From: Membranipora membranacea | Taxonomy: Eukaryota; Bryozoa; Gymnolaemata; Cheilostomatida; Membraniporidae | Reading direction: 5' to 3' | Assembly: GCA_914767715.1 (NCBI GenBank) | Contig: OU612069.1 | Location: 29,197,387-29,261,386 of the forward strand | Length of the DNA: 64,000 nt | Shown here: positions 1-10,503 of the stretch, piece after piece | Layout: every line of letters starts with the position of its first letter | Numbering within the stretch: the first letter of the stretch is position 1 | Notes under the pieces: model-generated | What the model was told of the DNA's origin: nothing | What the model saw: the letters and a program-made list of their open reading frames with translations, nothing else | The model's database searches: none | Position numbers and translations under genes: made by a program

Positions 1-541
1 ATGCACAGAGGGATATGGTTAAGGCAATGTGGAGCTCAGTATATCCTGTTCTATGTTGGTTTGAATGCCAACAGAAATCCGGTTTAGCTATAAACATTCT
101 CATGTACGTTTAGATATGTCGCTAATTGTAGACCAGGTGGTATTATTTTCCTATCAGGCATCTGTCACACAAAAACTGAATGAAACACCTTCTATCAGTT
201 CTGCACATTTATTATACCAAAAAATTAGCAGCTTTATCGGTTGACTTCATAATGTTAATGTCTTCAGAAAAATTTTCTGATTCATTCTTGAAATTTTGAG
301 TTTTATTTTTCTTAAAAACAAAGACACCTACAACTTTACTATAGGCTGTTCGAATAATGTTTGGACCACTTTGCCACCAAGTTGCTCCCATCCTTTTGGG
401 GGCTGTCAGCTGCCTGAAGATGAGGGAACAACTCAAAATTCAGGCAAACTGGGTCATTCCAAAATTGGACAGTTTTAATAGTGACCTACATTGATCCATT
501 AAACACAGTAATTACACTCAGAGCCTATCTATGTGTTACAG
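1..541. other. array spacer upstream of P copy 1
   Basis: No gene that I can support. The stretch recurs almost unchanged near 19275-19818 and 31209-31748, so the window starts inside a repeated unit. Short open frames here (for example over 296-478) are open in several copies but have no start context, splice sites or recognisable domain. The same sequence is interrupted by the CR1 fragment in the units near 12.4 and 54.0 kb. Confidence 0.6.
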
Positions 542-870
542 GACAGCAGGTGGAGTACTGTAGGCAGCACGTTGATCTGTTTGTGTGGGATGGAGACAAG
601 AGTTGATTCTGACTGCATCACTAAAAAGTTCACAGGTAGATCAGCTTCAACTAAAGCAGACACACCTCACCTCAACCGAGAGAATCAGATAGCTGTCTTC
701 TAACCAAAAATAATTCTGGGGATTTAATTGTAATCAAATATTCACTCTCATTTAGCCAAACACTTTGTGTTCGAATGGAAGAAACTGTCAACATATCTAA
801 CAAAACAGTGAGAAGACGAGATTGCATTGCGAGAATGAATGTTTACCAGACAGCCTGTAGAGTAGAGTAG
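542..870 (+). CDS. P0 module, copy 1: two putative cysteine-bearing exons
   Basis: Two candidate exons. The first follows a TGTTACAG acceptor at 541 and reads QQVEYCRQHVDLF..., open to about 600. The second follows a pyrimidine-rich TTCACTCTCATTTAG acceptor ending at 755; with phase 2 it reads QTLCVRMEETVNISNKTV and then RRDCIARMNVYQTACRVE and a stop at 868-870. It has three cysteines and two N-glycosylation sequons (NIS, NKT). Copies near 19.8 and 31.8 kb keep the second exon essentially unchanged. I do not recognise the family. The donor of the first exon is weak (a GTGGGA after the aspartate-leucine-phenylalanine codons) and no signal-peptide exon is visible, so the gene model is incomplete. 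It may be the first module of a longer P gene or a separate relic. Confidence 0.3.
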
Positions 871-1150
871 AGAAGTGTAGTGGTCACGGGAGCAAATGCT
901 CTGAATTTGGCACCGCCTGAAATAGCTAACTTTGAGGCTAGCTTACATTTAATCTACGTAAAGCCACACCTCAGCTGGCCAAATTTAGTGCTAGCTAACA
1001 TAAAGTCACCCTCACATTAGCTAAACTAAACTGTAGCTAATATTTACTCGTCTAAGAATATCTAATATTTGATGATAAAATTGTCAAATTATGTTGATGT
1101 AACACAATGTTGGGGAGTTCAGTAATCCATGTTTAATTATCCCATTACAG

Positions 1151-1195
1151 AGGACTTGATTTGTAATGTATTCGGATATCAGCCCTCATCAGCCT
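1151..1195 (+). pseudogene. P1 module, copy 1: truncated by deletion
   Basis: After a TATCCCATTACAG acceptor the sequence matches the first 15 codons of the P1 exon (DLICNVFGYQPSSA) seen intact at 20656 and 32359. It then jumps directly into the sequence found about 1.55 kb further on in those copies (TCTCATTGCTC, upstream of P2 exon 2). The rest of this exon, the whole second P1 exon, the hairpin, the 67-bp repeats and the P2 leader are missing. This copy of P1 cannot be functional. Confidence 0.7.
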
Positions 1196-1310
1196 CTCAT
1201 TGCTCTTATATCTGACAGCTGAATGTTTCATATTTGACAGCTGAGTGGAACTGTGTAGCCCGACAGGTGGTTGCAGATAACACCAGTCAGCTAACTTGTC
1301 TCCTCCGCAG

Positions 1311-2554
1311 CTTCAAGAATAATGATCTACTCAAAATTAAACTACAAGTCAGTATCTTACACAAAGTTCAGAGTTATTGAGAAGCTAAAATGTGGCAGGT
1401 CCTCAAGTTTGATAGTTATCAATCCCTTCTAATAGTCAAGAAAGTTAATTCAGAGATAAAATTCAGGATAAATTGTTATGAGCATTAAAATAGTATTCAA
1501 ATTTGGCAAGATCAAAAGCATTCAACAAGCCCTTTAATATAGCAGATGGGGCCATACATGTAATCCTATTTGCATTTATGGTTGTTTTAACTATCTCAGC
1601 GTAATTATCTCAGCGTAACTATCTCAGCGCAACTATCTCAGCTTAACTATTGCGGGGCTGGGTTAAGACTGCACACTGCTCTATACTTTACATCTGTTGA
1701 TTGTATCCCATGATGAACTGCTGTGTTTTCCAGCCTTGTGCTCCTAATTTTACAGAGAAAAGTTGCATTGTAGGAAGGGTGGTGGCTGCTGTATTGGATA
1801 CTTTATATGATACCAAAGAATCAGTCAATGAATATTTTAAAATATGTGGTGCTGTTGACTAATCTATCATTTAGTCTTTGAATATATAACTGAATGGAAG
1901 ATACCAGATATTCTGCTAGTTATAGATATTTATGTGTGTGATTGTAATCTATTTTGTGTGTAACGTCCTATCTAAGTTACCACACATTGGCTGGTCTGCA
2001 GTGATGGCTCTGTTCATGCTCAGCCGTAGTCTGATACAGACAGCCAGATGTGAGAACGTAGGTAATACTCTGGATCTATTCCTCTGTATAATAAAAGATG
2101 GTATGTACGGAGCTCTGAGATGTAGTGAGACTATGATATCTAACTGCCATAGAGGCTGGTTAAGCATATCATCTACCTCCATTCTATAACTTTACCCTCT
2201 GTTAGAATATTTGATGGTTTTGCTAAAAAAAATTTCACTTCGATGAACAGACTTGCTTTCTTGGTCTTTCAATTAGGCAAGATCGTGCCAGGAACATTCA
2301 CCAAGGATGTATTTAGTTCATTTAAGGAGTGAGCAATTTTGGAAAAGAACTCTAGCAAGAATTTATTGATCTTGACAGGTTTTAATTGAATGACCGCCTA
2401 CCTGACACCACAATCGCTCTTATCACCACATTGGGCAATAAAACTGTCAATTGAATCCAGAATTTAATTTGTTTCTGGTGCACAGTCCTTATTTTTATTT
2501 TATTTTTACTTTCAGATTGGTTTCGAGGAGCAGGGAAAGATGTATTGCTTATGA
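1311..2554 (+). pseudogene. P2 module, copy 1: four exons, splice-damaged
   Basis: Exons: 1311-1347 (FKNNDLLKIKLQ), 1734-1862 (starts PCAPNFTEKSC, ends ICGAVD and a stop), 2002-2159 (MALFMLSRSL..., cysteines in RCENV, LFLC, LRCSE, SNC), and 2516-2554 (IGFEEQGKMYCL and stop). AATAAA lies at 2679-2684. The third exon is related to the P1 exon at 20656: both end in a cysteine, a few residues and tryptophan at a phase-0 donor. Here the donor reads GGTTAAGC instead of the GGGTAAGT of copy 4, so splicing would shift the frame. The leader exon was removed by the same deletion that cut P1. How exon 1734-1862 joins the next exon is unresolved, because it carries its own stop and no good donor. The family is not recognised; it looks like a secreted helical cysteine-rich module. 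Confidence 0.4.
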
Positions 2555-2678
2555 GTGGTTAGGAGTTTATATACAGATTAGTCACACTGGCATTGAGACA
2601 CTTCTAGTATTGAATGTGACAGGTTTAGGGATATGAACATTTACATTTTGTGTATCAGATTTAATCTGTAGATTCCTA

Positions 2679-2684
2679 AATAAA
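2679..2684 (+). terminator. polyadenylation signal of P2 copy 1
   Basis: AATAAA about 125 bp after the stop of the terminal P2 exon, in the context CTAAATAAAGCTGAATA. The same signal follows every other P2 terminal exon (13698, 29646, 35374, 43965, 55312). Confidence 0.6.
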
Positions 2685-2822
2685 GCTGAATACTGAATTA
2701 TAGATGAAGCCTTCATAACAAGAAAAGAAGCTGTCCCCAGTCACTTGTAGCTTGGGCTCGCTCACTCATTCCAGGTGACAAACTGAGCACAGTAGAGTGT
2801 GGTGGAGGATAGTTTGTTTACA

Positions 2823-3070
2823 GAGGAGGTTGCTCAGTTGATTTGAGCACACGTCCTTCAGCATGCAAGTGGTGAAGGTCGTGGATTCGAATAGCACTGC
2901 AGCCTATCTACTACACTGGGGTTTGGTTGACCCAAGATGTGCTCCGACCTGCCTGCAAACAGAGATAAGCCTGGCGCAGAGATTGCAGCCTAGCCCATAA
3001 GGCAATTAATATTTGGATATGGCTGTGTGATGTGGCATCTGATTTAAATCGACCTTTCATCAACCTTTAT
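2823..3070 (+). repeat. tRNA-derived SINE, family S1
   Basis: A tRNA-like head with a decayed A box (GCTCAGTTGATTTGAGCA) and a B box GGATTCGAAT is followed by a body shared with copies near 9.2, 18.8, 35.6, 51.5 and 60.5 kb (TTGGTTGACC..., GCCTGCAAACAGAGA). This copy and the 35.6 kb copy form one subtype. Confidence 0.7.
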
Positions 3071-3913
3071 CTGTGCGCTACGGTTGCACCATAAACCATA
3101 AAAAAGCTGTTTTTTATTTTTTGTTGACTCCTGGATAGGAAGAACCATACCATGGATATGGAGTCATGTTGAGTCATGCAATAGTTATCCAAGGGCATTA
3201 ACCGCATCAATCACTAAGCTGACACTCACCAACATACCTGGGATAGTTTGAATAACATTTTGACTCCAAAACAACATAAATCAATATTACCTTGGGTGAT
3301 GAATTCCCAGAACTGAGATTAAAATCTGGCGATGGAAAATTTTTACGGATTCACAAATATTTTGATGTACCTTTGTAAAAAAATTAGGAGAAATATTGGT
3401 TTTAGTCCGTTTATTTCTCTCAAGTGTACGATAAAACTTATATATAAATACCAAGGTCATTGTTTAGGTGAAGGATGAGTAACCTAGGCTATAGTCTCAA
3501 TCACTATAATACTGGTTTTTCTAGAAAGGATTAGCGTATTGAGCTTAGGTAGTCACACCCTTGGTCTCTGATCGATAACATTAGCAGACCTGATCATGAG
3601 TTCAAAGTGTGATATATCTTCGTCCCGCCTCTACCTCTGTCATCATATATCATGTTGAAATAAAGGTTATGCATTTGTTGAAACTATGGCCAAATTCGCA
3701 AGTTTTCTTTTGTCCAAAGACTGGGAAATGGCGACAAAAAAGCTGCCAAGTTTTATAATGACACATTTTTTTGAATACTTTTATTTCTCGACATCTCTTA
3801 TGGTAAATCTACAGAACAAATTTCACAACATGTAATTTATCTGCAAAAATAAAACATACATAAAAACACAAGTTGTCTCAGTTTGTAGGCACACCTGGGG
3901 CCAAATAGTCAGT
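3071..3913. other. array spacer with single-copy precursor of the 30-bp minisatellite
   Basis: No gene seen. One copy of the 30-bp sequence GATAACATTAGCAGACCTGA... lies near 3572-3601; the same sequence is amplified to about 34 units at 55969-56985. Downstream of it are short open stretches repeated in every unit (around 3650-3830) with no sign of a start or domain. Confidence 0.5.
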
Positions 3914-3994
3914 ACACTGCAGCGGAACTCGAACTCGGATCCTCCAACACCACATTTGAGGACAGGTGCTCTAACCAACTGAGCTACATCCTAT
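3914..3994 (-). repeat. tRNA-derived SINE head, family S3
   Basis: On the minus strand: TGTAGCTCAGTTGGTTAGAG (A box) and GAGTTCGAGTTCC (B box), 80 bp apart end to end, as in a tRNA-derived SINE promoter. Copies lie at 14793, 23878 and 36597, with a deleted one at 57340. Confidence 0.7.
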
Positions 3995-4477
3995 TTCCAT
4001 GTGTATCTCAAAAAGGGAAAGCAAATCTCAGAACAAACTAGTGGTTGCTCTATTTCTGTTGCCGACACAAATCTATACAATCTGGTGAATATAACCTCAG
4101 CGAGTCTCAAAGGTCAGCAGCTGCAAATCAGCAAAAAAAAAATTTTTATAAGATCCCTTAAAATTGATTGATCCGCTGTTCTGTCCTACAACTGTAACTA
4201 TTCATAAAGGACACCGCGCTGCTTTCCAGGTCCAGACTAGAGAAAAGCCAAGATTTGATTTTCCTTGGACAACCTAAATTATTCAGGCCAGTATTTCAGT
4301 AAAACAATCATGCGAAGTCCTGTCATTCATATCTGTATAATTTTATACACTATAATATACTTGCACAGATTACTAGCGTTGTGGTATTCTATAGCTTGTC
4401 TCTATATTGTATTCCTGAATAATAACTGTAACTTGTCTGTTTGTATATAAGCTGAGGGTGTTTAGTTATGAGTTTGA

Positions 4478-4483
4478 TTTATT
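4478..4483 (-). terminator. polyadenylation signal of K-A
   Basis: AATAAA on the minus strand about 207 bp after the K-A stop, in a context (CTCAATAAATCAAACT) repeated after all K copies: 15368, 24455, 37174, 45168 and 57818. Confidence 0.55.
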
Positions 4484-4689
4484 GAGCCTTGTTACTTGGA
4501 TAGGTAAGAACAGGCATTAAAAGCTAATTTATGTAATCATATACATCGCAAGTTTAGAAAAATACAAATAGTCAAAGAGAATTCTGAGCTAGAAGATATT
4601 GTGCGATGAATTCAGTGCCATACATTTCAAAATAGTCAACGTTTGAAGGCGACTGCACTGCTTTTTCTGTTCATTAGCGTCCGTAACTA

Positions 4690-5810
4690 CTACCAAGCAC
4701 AATGTTCATCGGCACAACAACGTCCTGAATCACATTGAGCGTTAGAATTGCAGGGATCATTCCAGGCTGAAAAACATGATCCTTCATCATAACCATAATC
4801 ATAATGATAATCTCTGAGACGTCTGAAACCAAAAGATGATTTATTAAACATTTGTGGTTTGGTGCAACACTTAGGACTTACAGTTAATGTTTTAACTACT
4901 TATTAAGTGAATGAAGATTGATGTATATTATAGTTTGCTGTAAGTAAGGGCATTAACAAGAACTGCACGACAAATTTGAAGCTTGAAGCTTCCTGGTTAT
5001 CTAATGATACACAATATTACCTAATCGATACTGTTCAATCTGGGGCAGCACCAAGTCCTGGTGTCAAACAAACCAATCTACATTATCTGCACTGCTTGTT
5101 AAACTCAAAACTCTCATCATCAGCGATAAATAGGAACATACAGAATGATTATTTGTTTTGGCATAGTAGATCAATCATTCATTCGCAAAACTTCCCAACT
5201 TTAAAAAAATGGTGAGTCAAAGTCAAACATTGCCCTCCAGCATGTGACCTGTGGGTTCCCACAGAATAGATCCCCTCAAATTTCTCCTTGGTGACAAAAT
5301 TACTACCATTCTACGTCACACCCACAGAATATGACTTTGAGTATGATTTAGTGTCCAATGTTAATAAGATGGTTTATAAATATCAGAGCAATAAATTACT
5401 TTCACCTATGTCAGTCACCGACCAAAACACAACTGGGTTCGAATCTAATCATTGACTTCTGTGATATAGATTAAAGTTATGAAATAAATATACTATATAA
5501 TTTACCCCGCAGATCCTGTGATCATTGAGGCTACAAACATCAGAGCCTGAAAATATAAATAACACGATGTCAATGCAGTGACCACAAGAGTGTATATTAG
5601 TCATGGGATTAGCTGGTCAATAATTTCAAATAATATATATTGCTAAATAATTATCATTTCCTTGAACCATAAATGCTCTCTGCAGTCAGGAAGAAAGTGC
5701 CAGTGTAGGTATTATTATTACATTATTTTCTCCAGTCACATCTACAATAATAAATATAAATATCAGAGGGGTGGGATACTTACAACAAGGATGATATAAG
5801 TGAAGTTCAT
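4690..5810 (-). CDS. K-A: secreted six-cysteine peptide gene, three exons
   Basis: Exons, minus strand: 5784-5810 (MNFTYIILV, donor GTAAGT), 5506-5546 (acceptor TTTTCAG; ALMFVASMITGSA plus two bases, donor GTAAAT), 4690-4822 (acceptor GGTTTCAG; stop TAG). The phases close (0, then 2), giving about 66 residues. Exons 1 and 2 make a classic signal peptide: charged-poor start, hydrophobic run, small residues before the junction. Exon 3 begins with a Tyr/Asp-rich stretch (DYHYDYGYDEGSC) followed by a six-cysteine core spaced C-x7-C-x5-C-x4-CC-x4-C (contains NSNAQCDSGRCC). The size and cysteine density suggest an extracellular disulfide-rich peptide. The C-x5-C-x4-CC piece resembles the first half of prokineticin/astakine and dickkopf-colipase domains, but I cannot assign a family or a target. 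It is convergent with P copy 1. Its intron 1 has no 25-bp minisatellite unit. Confidence 0.75.
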
Positions 5811-5911
5811 TGTGTAGATTCTCTCTCCTGTACTTATCAGATAGATAACAATGTGCCTCTGTGTGTTGTCCTGTGGTGAGCTGTAATAGTACAGACCTGT
5901 CCGCCTCTCTG

Positions 5912-5919
5912 CTTTTATA
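5912..5919 (-). promoter_or_regulatory. TATA box of K-A
   Basis: TATAAAAG on the minus strand, about 100 bp before the ATG, followed by a leader conserved in all K copies (GGACAGGTCTGTACTATTAC... ACAGGAGAGAGAATCTACAC). The transcription start is expected 25-30 bp downstream, near 5885, leaving a 5' UTR of about 75 bp. The mapping is by homology between copies, not by data. Confidence 0.6.
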
Positions 5920-6550
5920 TTACTCCTCTAGAGACCTTATATCCGGTTCCAGTTTGCAGGTTATAATGGCTACCATTGGCTGACAACCGACACGTGCATG
6001 TCATACACGGTATGTATTCAGATCTGATTTCTGTCGGTCTGCAGCAAATCCAGGGTCTTTCAAATATTAATCTCTATGACGGCTGAAGCATGTCTTTTAT
6101 CTCATTGCCATTATTTCTCCCTGTGTGCAGATCAAAGGTTTAATTTCTTCATTTGTGGTTTCTTGCTCATTTTGTCAACAAGGAATGGGGATGCGTGCCA
6201 ACAGAGGTCTGCAGTACTTTTTATCCTTGAGAAAACGAGTTACATTAAGAGTTGAATACAAATTTTAAAATTGCTAAGTATTAATGAGTGTTAACACAAA
6301 TATGCTTTGATGACCTGTTTTGTTCCCTCAATATCTCAATAACCCGCTAACAATAAATCACTTCTTGTTTGAAAATGCTTTGGTCCCTCGATATCTTGAG
6401 ATAAATGCTATTCTTTGAAAGTTTCATCTTGGCACAAACATGTTGTTTTGATTTGCTCACACATTCTCACCGCTGAGTTCACCCACTCTTCCAGCCAATC
6501 AACACAGATGTCACTATGATAGGTCAGTGACCTTGACATCAGATCATACT

Positions 6551-6562
6551 GATACAAAAAGG
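6551..6562 (+). promoter_or_regulatory. GATACAAAAAGG core-promoter-like motif
   Basis: The same 12-mer, or a near match, occurs on the plus strand near 14448, 17471, 22106, 23514, 26459, 33743, 40755, 48334 and 57021, in three otherwise different sequence contexts. Its look is that of a TATA variant. Here it lies about 130 bp upstream of a short open frame starting MVLL. No gene can be proven at this site. Confidence 0.3.
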
Positions 6563-6702
6563 GGTGTAGTCAAATCAAAAGTACACCTCATCTTTAACTC
6601 AAAATCAAACTGTGACTAAAATATCACAGACATCTCATTTAAAAAACTAATCTTTTACTTTTATATTGTATTCAACGGCAAAAATGGTCTTACTTACTTT
6701 AC

Positions 6703-6748
6703 CCAAGGCCAAACTGTTCATGGCATTAGCTAAGGTTGTTGTGATCAT
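6703..6748 (-). other. possible first coding exon of an unidentified minus-strand gene
   Basis: On the minus strand ATG opens a 15-codon frame (MITTTLANAMNSLAL) that runs into a GG/GTAAAG donor; the paralogs have GGTAAGG. Copies: 26654-26699 and 48530-48575 (open), 40955-41000 (open) and one near 17.7 kb with an early stop. Related but decayed versions near 18.6, 30.0, 9.0 and 60.2 kb read MI(II)TAALALAM, which is signal-peptide-like. No downstream exon could be joined, so this may be the remnant of a third gene family. Confidence 0.25.
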
Positions 6749-7096
6749 GGTCTGAGTCAACGTTGCTTTTAATCAGGATGTTATCCAAAGCCGTGGTGTT
6801 CATAACCTGAGTGTAAAATAAGGTTACGACATCCACAAAATTTGACAATAGAGAAATCAGAAAGCAAGGAAACTCATTCTTTGAGGATAGTGAATACCGA
6901 GTATACCGAGTATACCCTTTATTCATTCCGTACTGATTTCTTGCCCTGCTTGTCTCAGCATTCTTTATCTGAAACACAGCAGATAGCTTCTGGTACAATC
7001 TCATATGATGGAGTAGCTGATCCACAATCAGAGTGGGTAGTTATAGGAACAGCAAGTGATACATGTGAGGAGGCTACCTAACTAACACTGCTGTAT

Positions 7097-7140
7097 CTAG
7101 CCTGTCTTGACAAGCTTGTCAAGCTTGTCAAGACAGGCTA
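7097..7140. mobile_element. 44-bp foldback insertion with 8-bp target duplication
   Basis: Bases 7098-7140 form a perfect palindrome: 21-bp arms beginning TAGCCTGTCTTGACAAGC around a single central base. It is flanked on both sides by TGCTGTAT (7089-7096 and 7141-7148). The paralogous unit near 18059-18066 has one CGCTGTAT and no insert, which is the empty site. Copies at 27048-27091, 41349-41392 (one changed arm base) and 48924-48967 (one mismatch) show the insertion predates those duplications. The 8-bp duplication fits hAT-type integration. Confidence 0.75.
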
Positions 7141-7242
7141 TGCTGTATCATGCTTTCCCCTCCTGCAAACTGATGTGAACCACCAAAGATAATAATCTGG
7201 AGAAAGAGCTACAACTGCCGTCAAACATACAACTATTTACAA

Positions 7243-7540
7243 ATGGCTGAACTTTACTATGTGAGTGAGTGTTATCTAGCTGTTTCCAGAATGGACAGAA
7301 TGGCGAAATTTAACACTTATGACTTCTTTAATCCTCTAGTAAAGTACTTCATTCCTTTACAGCTAGTCATCTTAGTCTTTATCTGCTACCTCACTTCATT
7401 CAAATATGATAGACCTGTGGATTATAGGTGGAGACTTAGACGATCTGCTTCAAAATTCCCTGCAAAGCGCCCTCAGGCAGTTACCATACTGCAAAATACC
7501 AGTGCCATCGGTAATGACTGTTAGTCCTGCGACGCCTTAT
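7243..7540 (+). repeat. conserved open-frame relic, repeated in four units
   Basis: Four copies (here, 27354, 41664, 49239) share two overlapping frames. One contains a hydrophobic run (YFIPLQLVILVFICYL) followed by a basic stretch; the other contains DLWIIGGDLDDLL, reminiscent of the GGDFN motif of LINE endonucleases. Two copies carry a small deletion near the start (ACTTCTCTAGT). With no flanking splice sites or promoter I treat it as a decayed repeat, not a gene. Confidence 0.3.
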
Positions 7541-7654
7541 TATACTTTGAAGAAATTTTTTAGACACCAAAAAGAATATTCATCAACGCAAAACCCTCAA
7601 GATTCACAAGGCAATATTGCAGTATACACCCTGAAATATCCTTTTTTTCTGATA

Positions 7655-7860
7655 ATGATAAAGTCAGTCAATCCAATCAATCAACCAATTGGTCAGTCAA
7701 TCAGTCAGTCAATCTGTCAGTTGTTCGTTTAATCAGTCTGTTAGTTGGTCAGTCAGTCAGTCTGCCTATCAGTCATACCTTCATCAAATGATCGTTCATC
7801 AATGAACCGATCTATCAATATATTGACCAAGCGATCAATCAATCAATCAGTCGAGCAGAG
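7655..7860. repeat. degenerate (CAGT/CAAT)n tetranucleotide tract
   Basis: Imperfect tetranucleotide repeats (GTCAGTCAATCAGTCAGTCA and variants). A paralogous tract lies near 49575-49770. Confidence 0.7.
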
Positions 7861-9165
7861 TATATGAAATGATATATTTAAATTTAATTATATTTTTCCT
7901 GTAAACTTTAAATCAAACTAGGACATTGTCAGTGATTATTAAAGGATGATAATTGATTCTTGACGGACAGCGGTTTGTAGTTAAATCTTACAACAGTCAT
8001 ATTGAGTATCCTCCCAACAAAACATGATAACACCAAAAGTATATAAGCAATGTTCAATGGATTTTGAGTGACTTGCACGGTATTAGTAAAATAAGATTTT
8101 GGTATTGGCGCTGCCCTAAAATCAGGAAAAATGGAAATTTAGTCTTAAGAGATGTTTTCCATAGTTTGACAATAACTCAAAAATGTCCCTACAAGAGTAA
8201 GTAGCTAAAAATATTTGGTCAAAAGTTGGTGTGCTTAGCTGAAGCAGGACTGGAAAAATTGGAAAGAAAAAAATCATATATGTTAACCATTAGCAATGAT
8301 AGCGTTTTAATTCACTGTGTAATATTGTCACTGAACTGCTGTTAACATTAACTTAATTTTCATGTTAAGTATCTGTTTGTTTGAGCGCGTTGATGGTGTT
8401 TTATCCTAGCACCTTAATGTCTCACAAAAGGGGGGAGGGGGAGGGGAGAGGTGAGGGTGATTTGGGGGAGGTGAGGGTAATTGTAAATGCTACAATCTGT
8501 GTTTTTGATTTGAGGCTATTTCAATGTATCCAATGTCTCATGATCTGTCATCGTTATTTTATTTCTAATAATTTGCCAAACTCAATCTTCCTACAGTTAT
8601 GTGCAGGACCTAATTTCTTTATTAAGGGATTGTAGAGTCACTCGATGGGATCGGTTCCACCTGGATATGTTTGTTTGAGAGTGTTGATGGTGTTATGTCT
8701 TAGCACCTTGATGTCCTACATGGGACGGGGGAACTGTAAATGCTCGAACCAGGCATTTCTGATATGAGACTATGTCAATGTCTTCTGATCTGTCATCGCT
8801 AATTTTATTTCTAATTTGCCAAACTCCTTTATCTTGATTCTGAATTTTAAGGAGTTGCAGCAGGCGAGATAAATCTAATAACATTCTGCACAGCGCAGTT
8901 TGGGCTTAACCGAGGGCATGCTTCTGATGTCTAAAGCAGCAGGCTTCGCATGGCTAAAGCTGCAGGCTTCTCATGGCTAAAGCTAGGGCTGCAGTGATCA
9001 TGGTCTAACTTAAGGTCACAGTGTCCTAAAGCCATGGAAAAGATGATTTCAAACTTAGAAACCTGTGTATATTAGTTTAGGCCACCATTTAAATGAGATA
9101 AGGCTGCTGTGTCCATGAGAGAGGGTCAGAGTGTAAATAAGCTGACTATCTACAAACTTTGATAT
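7861..9165. other. repeat spacer with G-rich tract
   Basis: No gene seen. It contains a purine tract GGGGGGAGGGGGAGGGG near 8429-8447 and a diverged internal duplication: the sequence around 8380-8560 resembles that around 8670-8820 (GTTTGAG-CG/AG-TTGATGGTGTT..., then TGATCTGTCATCG). A paralogous block lies at about 50560-51420. Confidence 0.45.
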
Positions 9166-9440
9166 AGGAGTAGGAGGTCGCTCAGTTGGTTAGAGCGCCG
9201 TTCTTTAGCATTCACATGATGAAGGTCATGGGTTCGAATCTCACTGCAGTCCATCGACTACTGGGGATTGGTTGGTCCCCAGGTTTGGTCCGAGCTGCCT
9301 GCAAACTGAGAGCAAATTGGCGCATATATTGCGGCCTTGCCATTAAAGCATTACAATTTCAACGCCAATGCTTCGGGATGTGGCGTGTGATATGACATCC
9401 GATTTTAATTGACCATTTTTCTTAAAAGTCAACCTGATAA
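9166..9440 (+). repeat. tRNA-derived SINE, family S1
   Basis: A box TCGCTCAGTTGGTTAGAGCG and B box GGGTTCGAATC, then the S1 body and an A-rich end (CCCAAAAATAAAGG). Open frames across it are translations of the SINE, not genes. Confidence 0.8.
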
Positions 9441-9737
9441 TAGATCCCAAAAATAAAGGCAACTGAGTATACATATACAGTTAAAATCTACTGCTGCCAG
9501 TCAGGAAAATTTCTGCTTAAAGTCCAAAAAGGAGTATAAAAGGCCCAGTCAACATAAAGCGATCACCCAGCCATATCAAATTCAGATGGGGTTAGCAGCA
9601 TTCAAATTCATCCTGCTTTTTCGGAATTAGGAAGAGAAGCAGTGAATTATTTTCAATGGGAATCAGACGTGCTGATGCGGACTTGTGTGATACATGTGCC
9701 CAATAAATTTTCATTCCAATAATGGCATCGGAAAGTA

Positions 9738-9824
9738 CAACTGCAGTGGGATTCGAACCCACGACATTCAACACTTTCGTGTTTAAGTCCGGCGCTTTAA
9801 CAAACTGAGCCACCTCCTACTCCT
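9738..9824 (-). repeat. tRNA-derived SINE head, family S2
   Basis: Minus strand: GTGGCTCAGTTTGTTAAAGC (A box) and GGGTTCGAATCCC (B box), opposed to the S1 copy 300 bp upstream. The same opposed pair recurs at 51421/51998 and 60438/60977, so the pair was duplicated as a unit. Confidence 0.75.
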
Positions 9825-10503
9825 AGAAAGAAAGGGTTCAGCGCTTTTTTTGGACTTATATGCCTCGAATGGAGACCAATGTACATATGTCTAGTCTATT
9901 AACATTCAGTTTAATTGAAGAATGTTAAAATTTTGATGATTGATACTTTCTAATAAGTGGAAAGTTCAGAATTTAGAAGTTGCTGGTTAGGTAGGAGGTA
10001 GGTTAGGAGAATATACACGGTGATGATTGAGTTCCGCCAAATCACTGCCATCTAATCTGGGGGAGCAAATTGTGATGTCCAATTATAACTGATCTTCATA
10101 ATTCATAAGGTAAACACAAACTTCAGATAATCAGCGAACTGAGGATAGTGAAAATTTCATAGTAGACCAGATGGTCTTTCACAAAACTCTATAGGTTTGA
10201 GAAATGAGTATGACAACAAGAGATAGGCTGGAAATGGATTGGTTTGGTTGACGTGTAGGTTTGACTGGATGAAACTTAAATTATGGAAAGGGTAAACAGA
10301 AACCTAGCCAACTGCCGGGAGCTGTGTAGTCTCCTGAGCTAAAGCTAAATTTTTTCCATTTTAAGAACGATTATTTGCTACAACAGATGGTCGCTACCAA
10401 ACAAAACATCACAAATCAATTGATCAATTTGTATGTTATAGATGAAAACAATTGTAATGATATAGTTTAATATAAGATGATGACATTATAATGTAAAACC
10501 TAC

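Noticed and set aside
7406-7732. DLWIIGGDLDDLL frame as a LINE endonuclease gene
   Set aside because: Only a short GGD-like motif; no catalytic context and no neighbouring reverse transcriptase. Kept only as a relic note.
9592-9813. Open frames such as MAQFVKAPDLNTKVLN... (also near 51.9 and 60.9 kb) and MVRAPFFSIHMM... (near 9.2, 18.8 and 51.5 kb)
   Set aside because: They are six-frame translations of the tRNA-like heads and bodies of SINEs S1 and S2, with A and B boxes.
9738-9824. tRNA genes at the SINE heads
   Set aside because: A and B boxes are present, but the arms do not give a full cloverleaf, they continue into SINE bodies, and several copies have mutated boxes.
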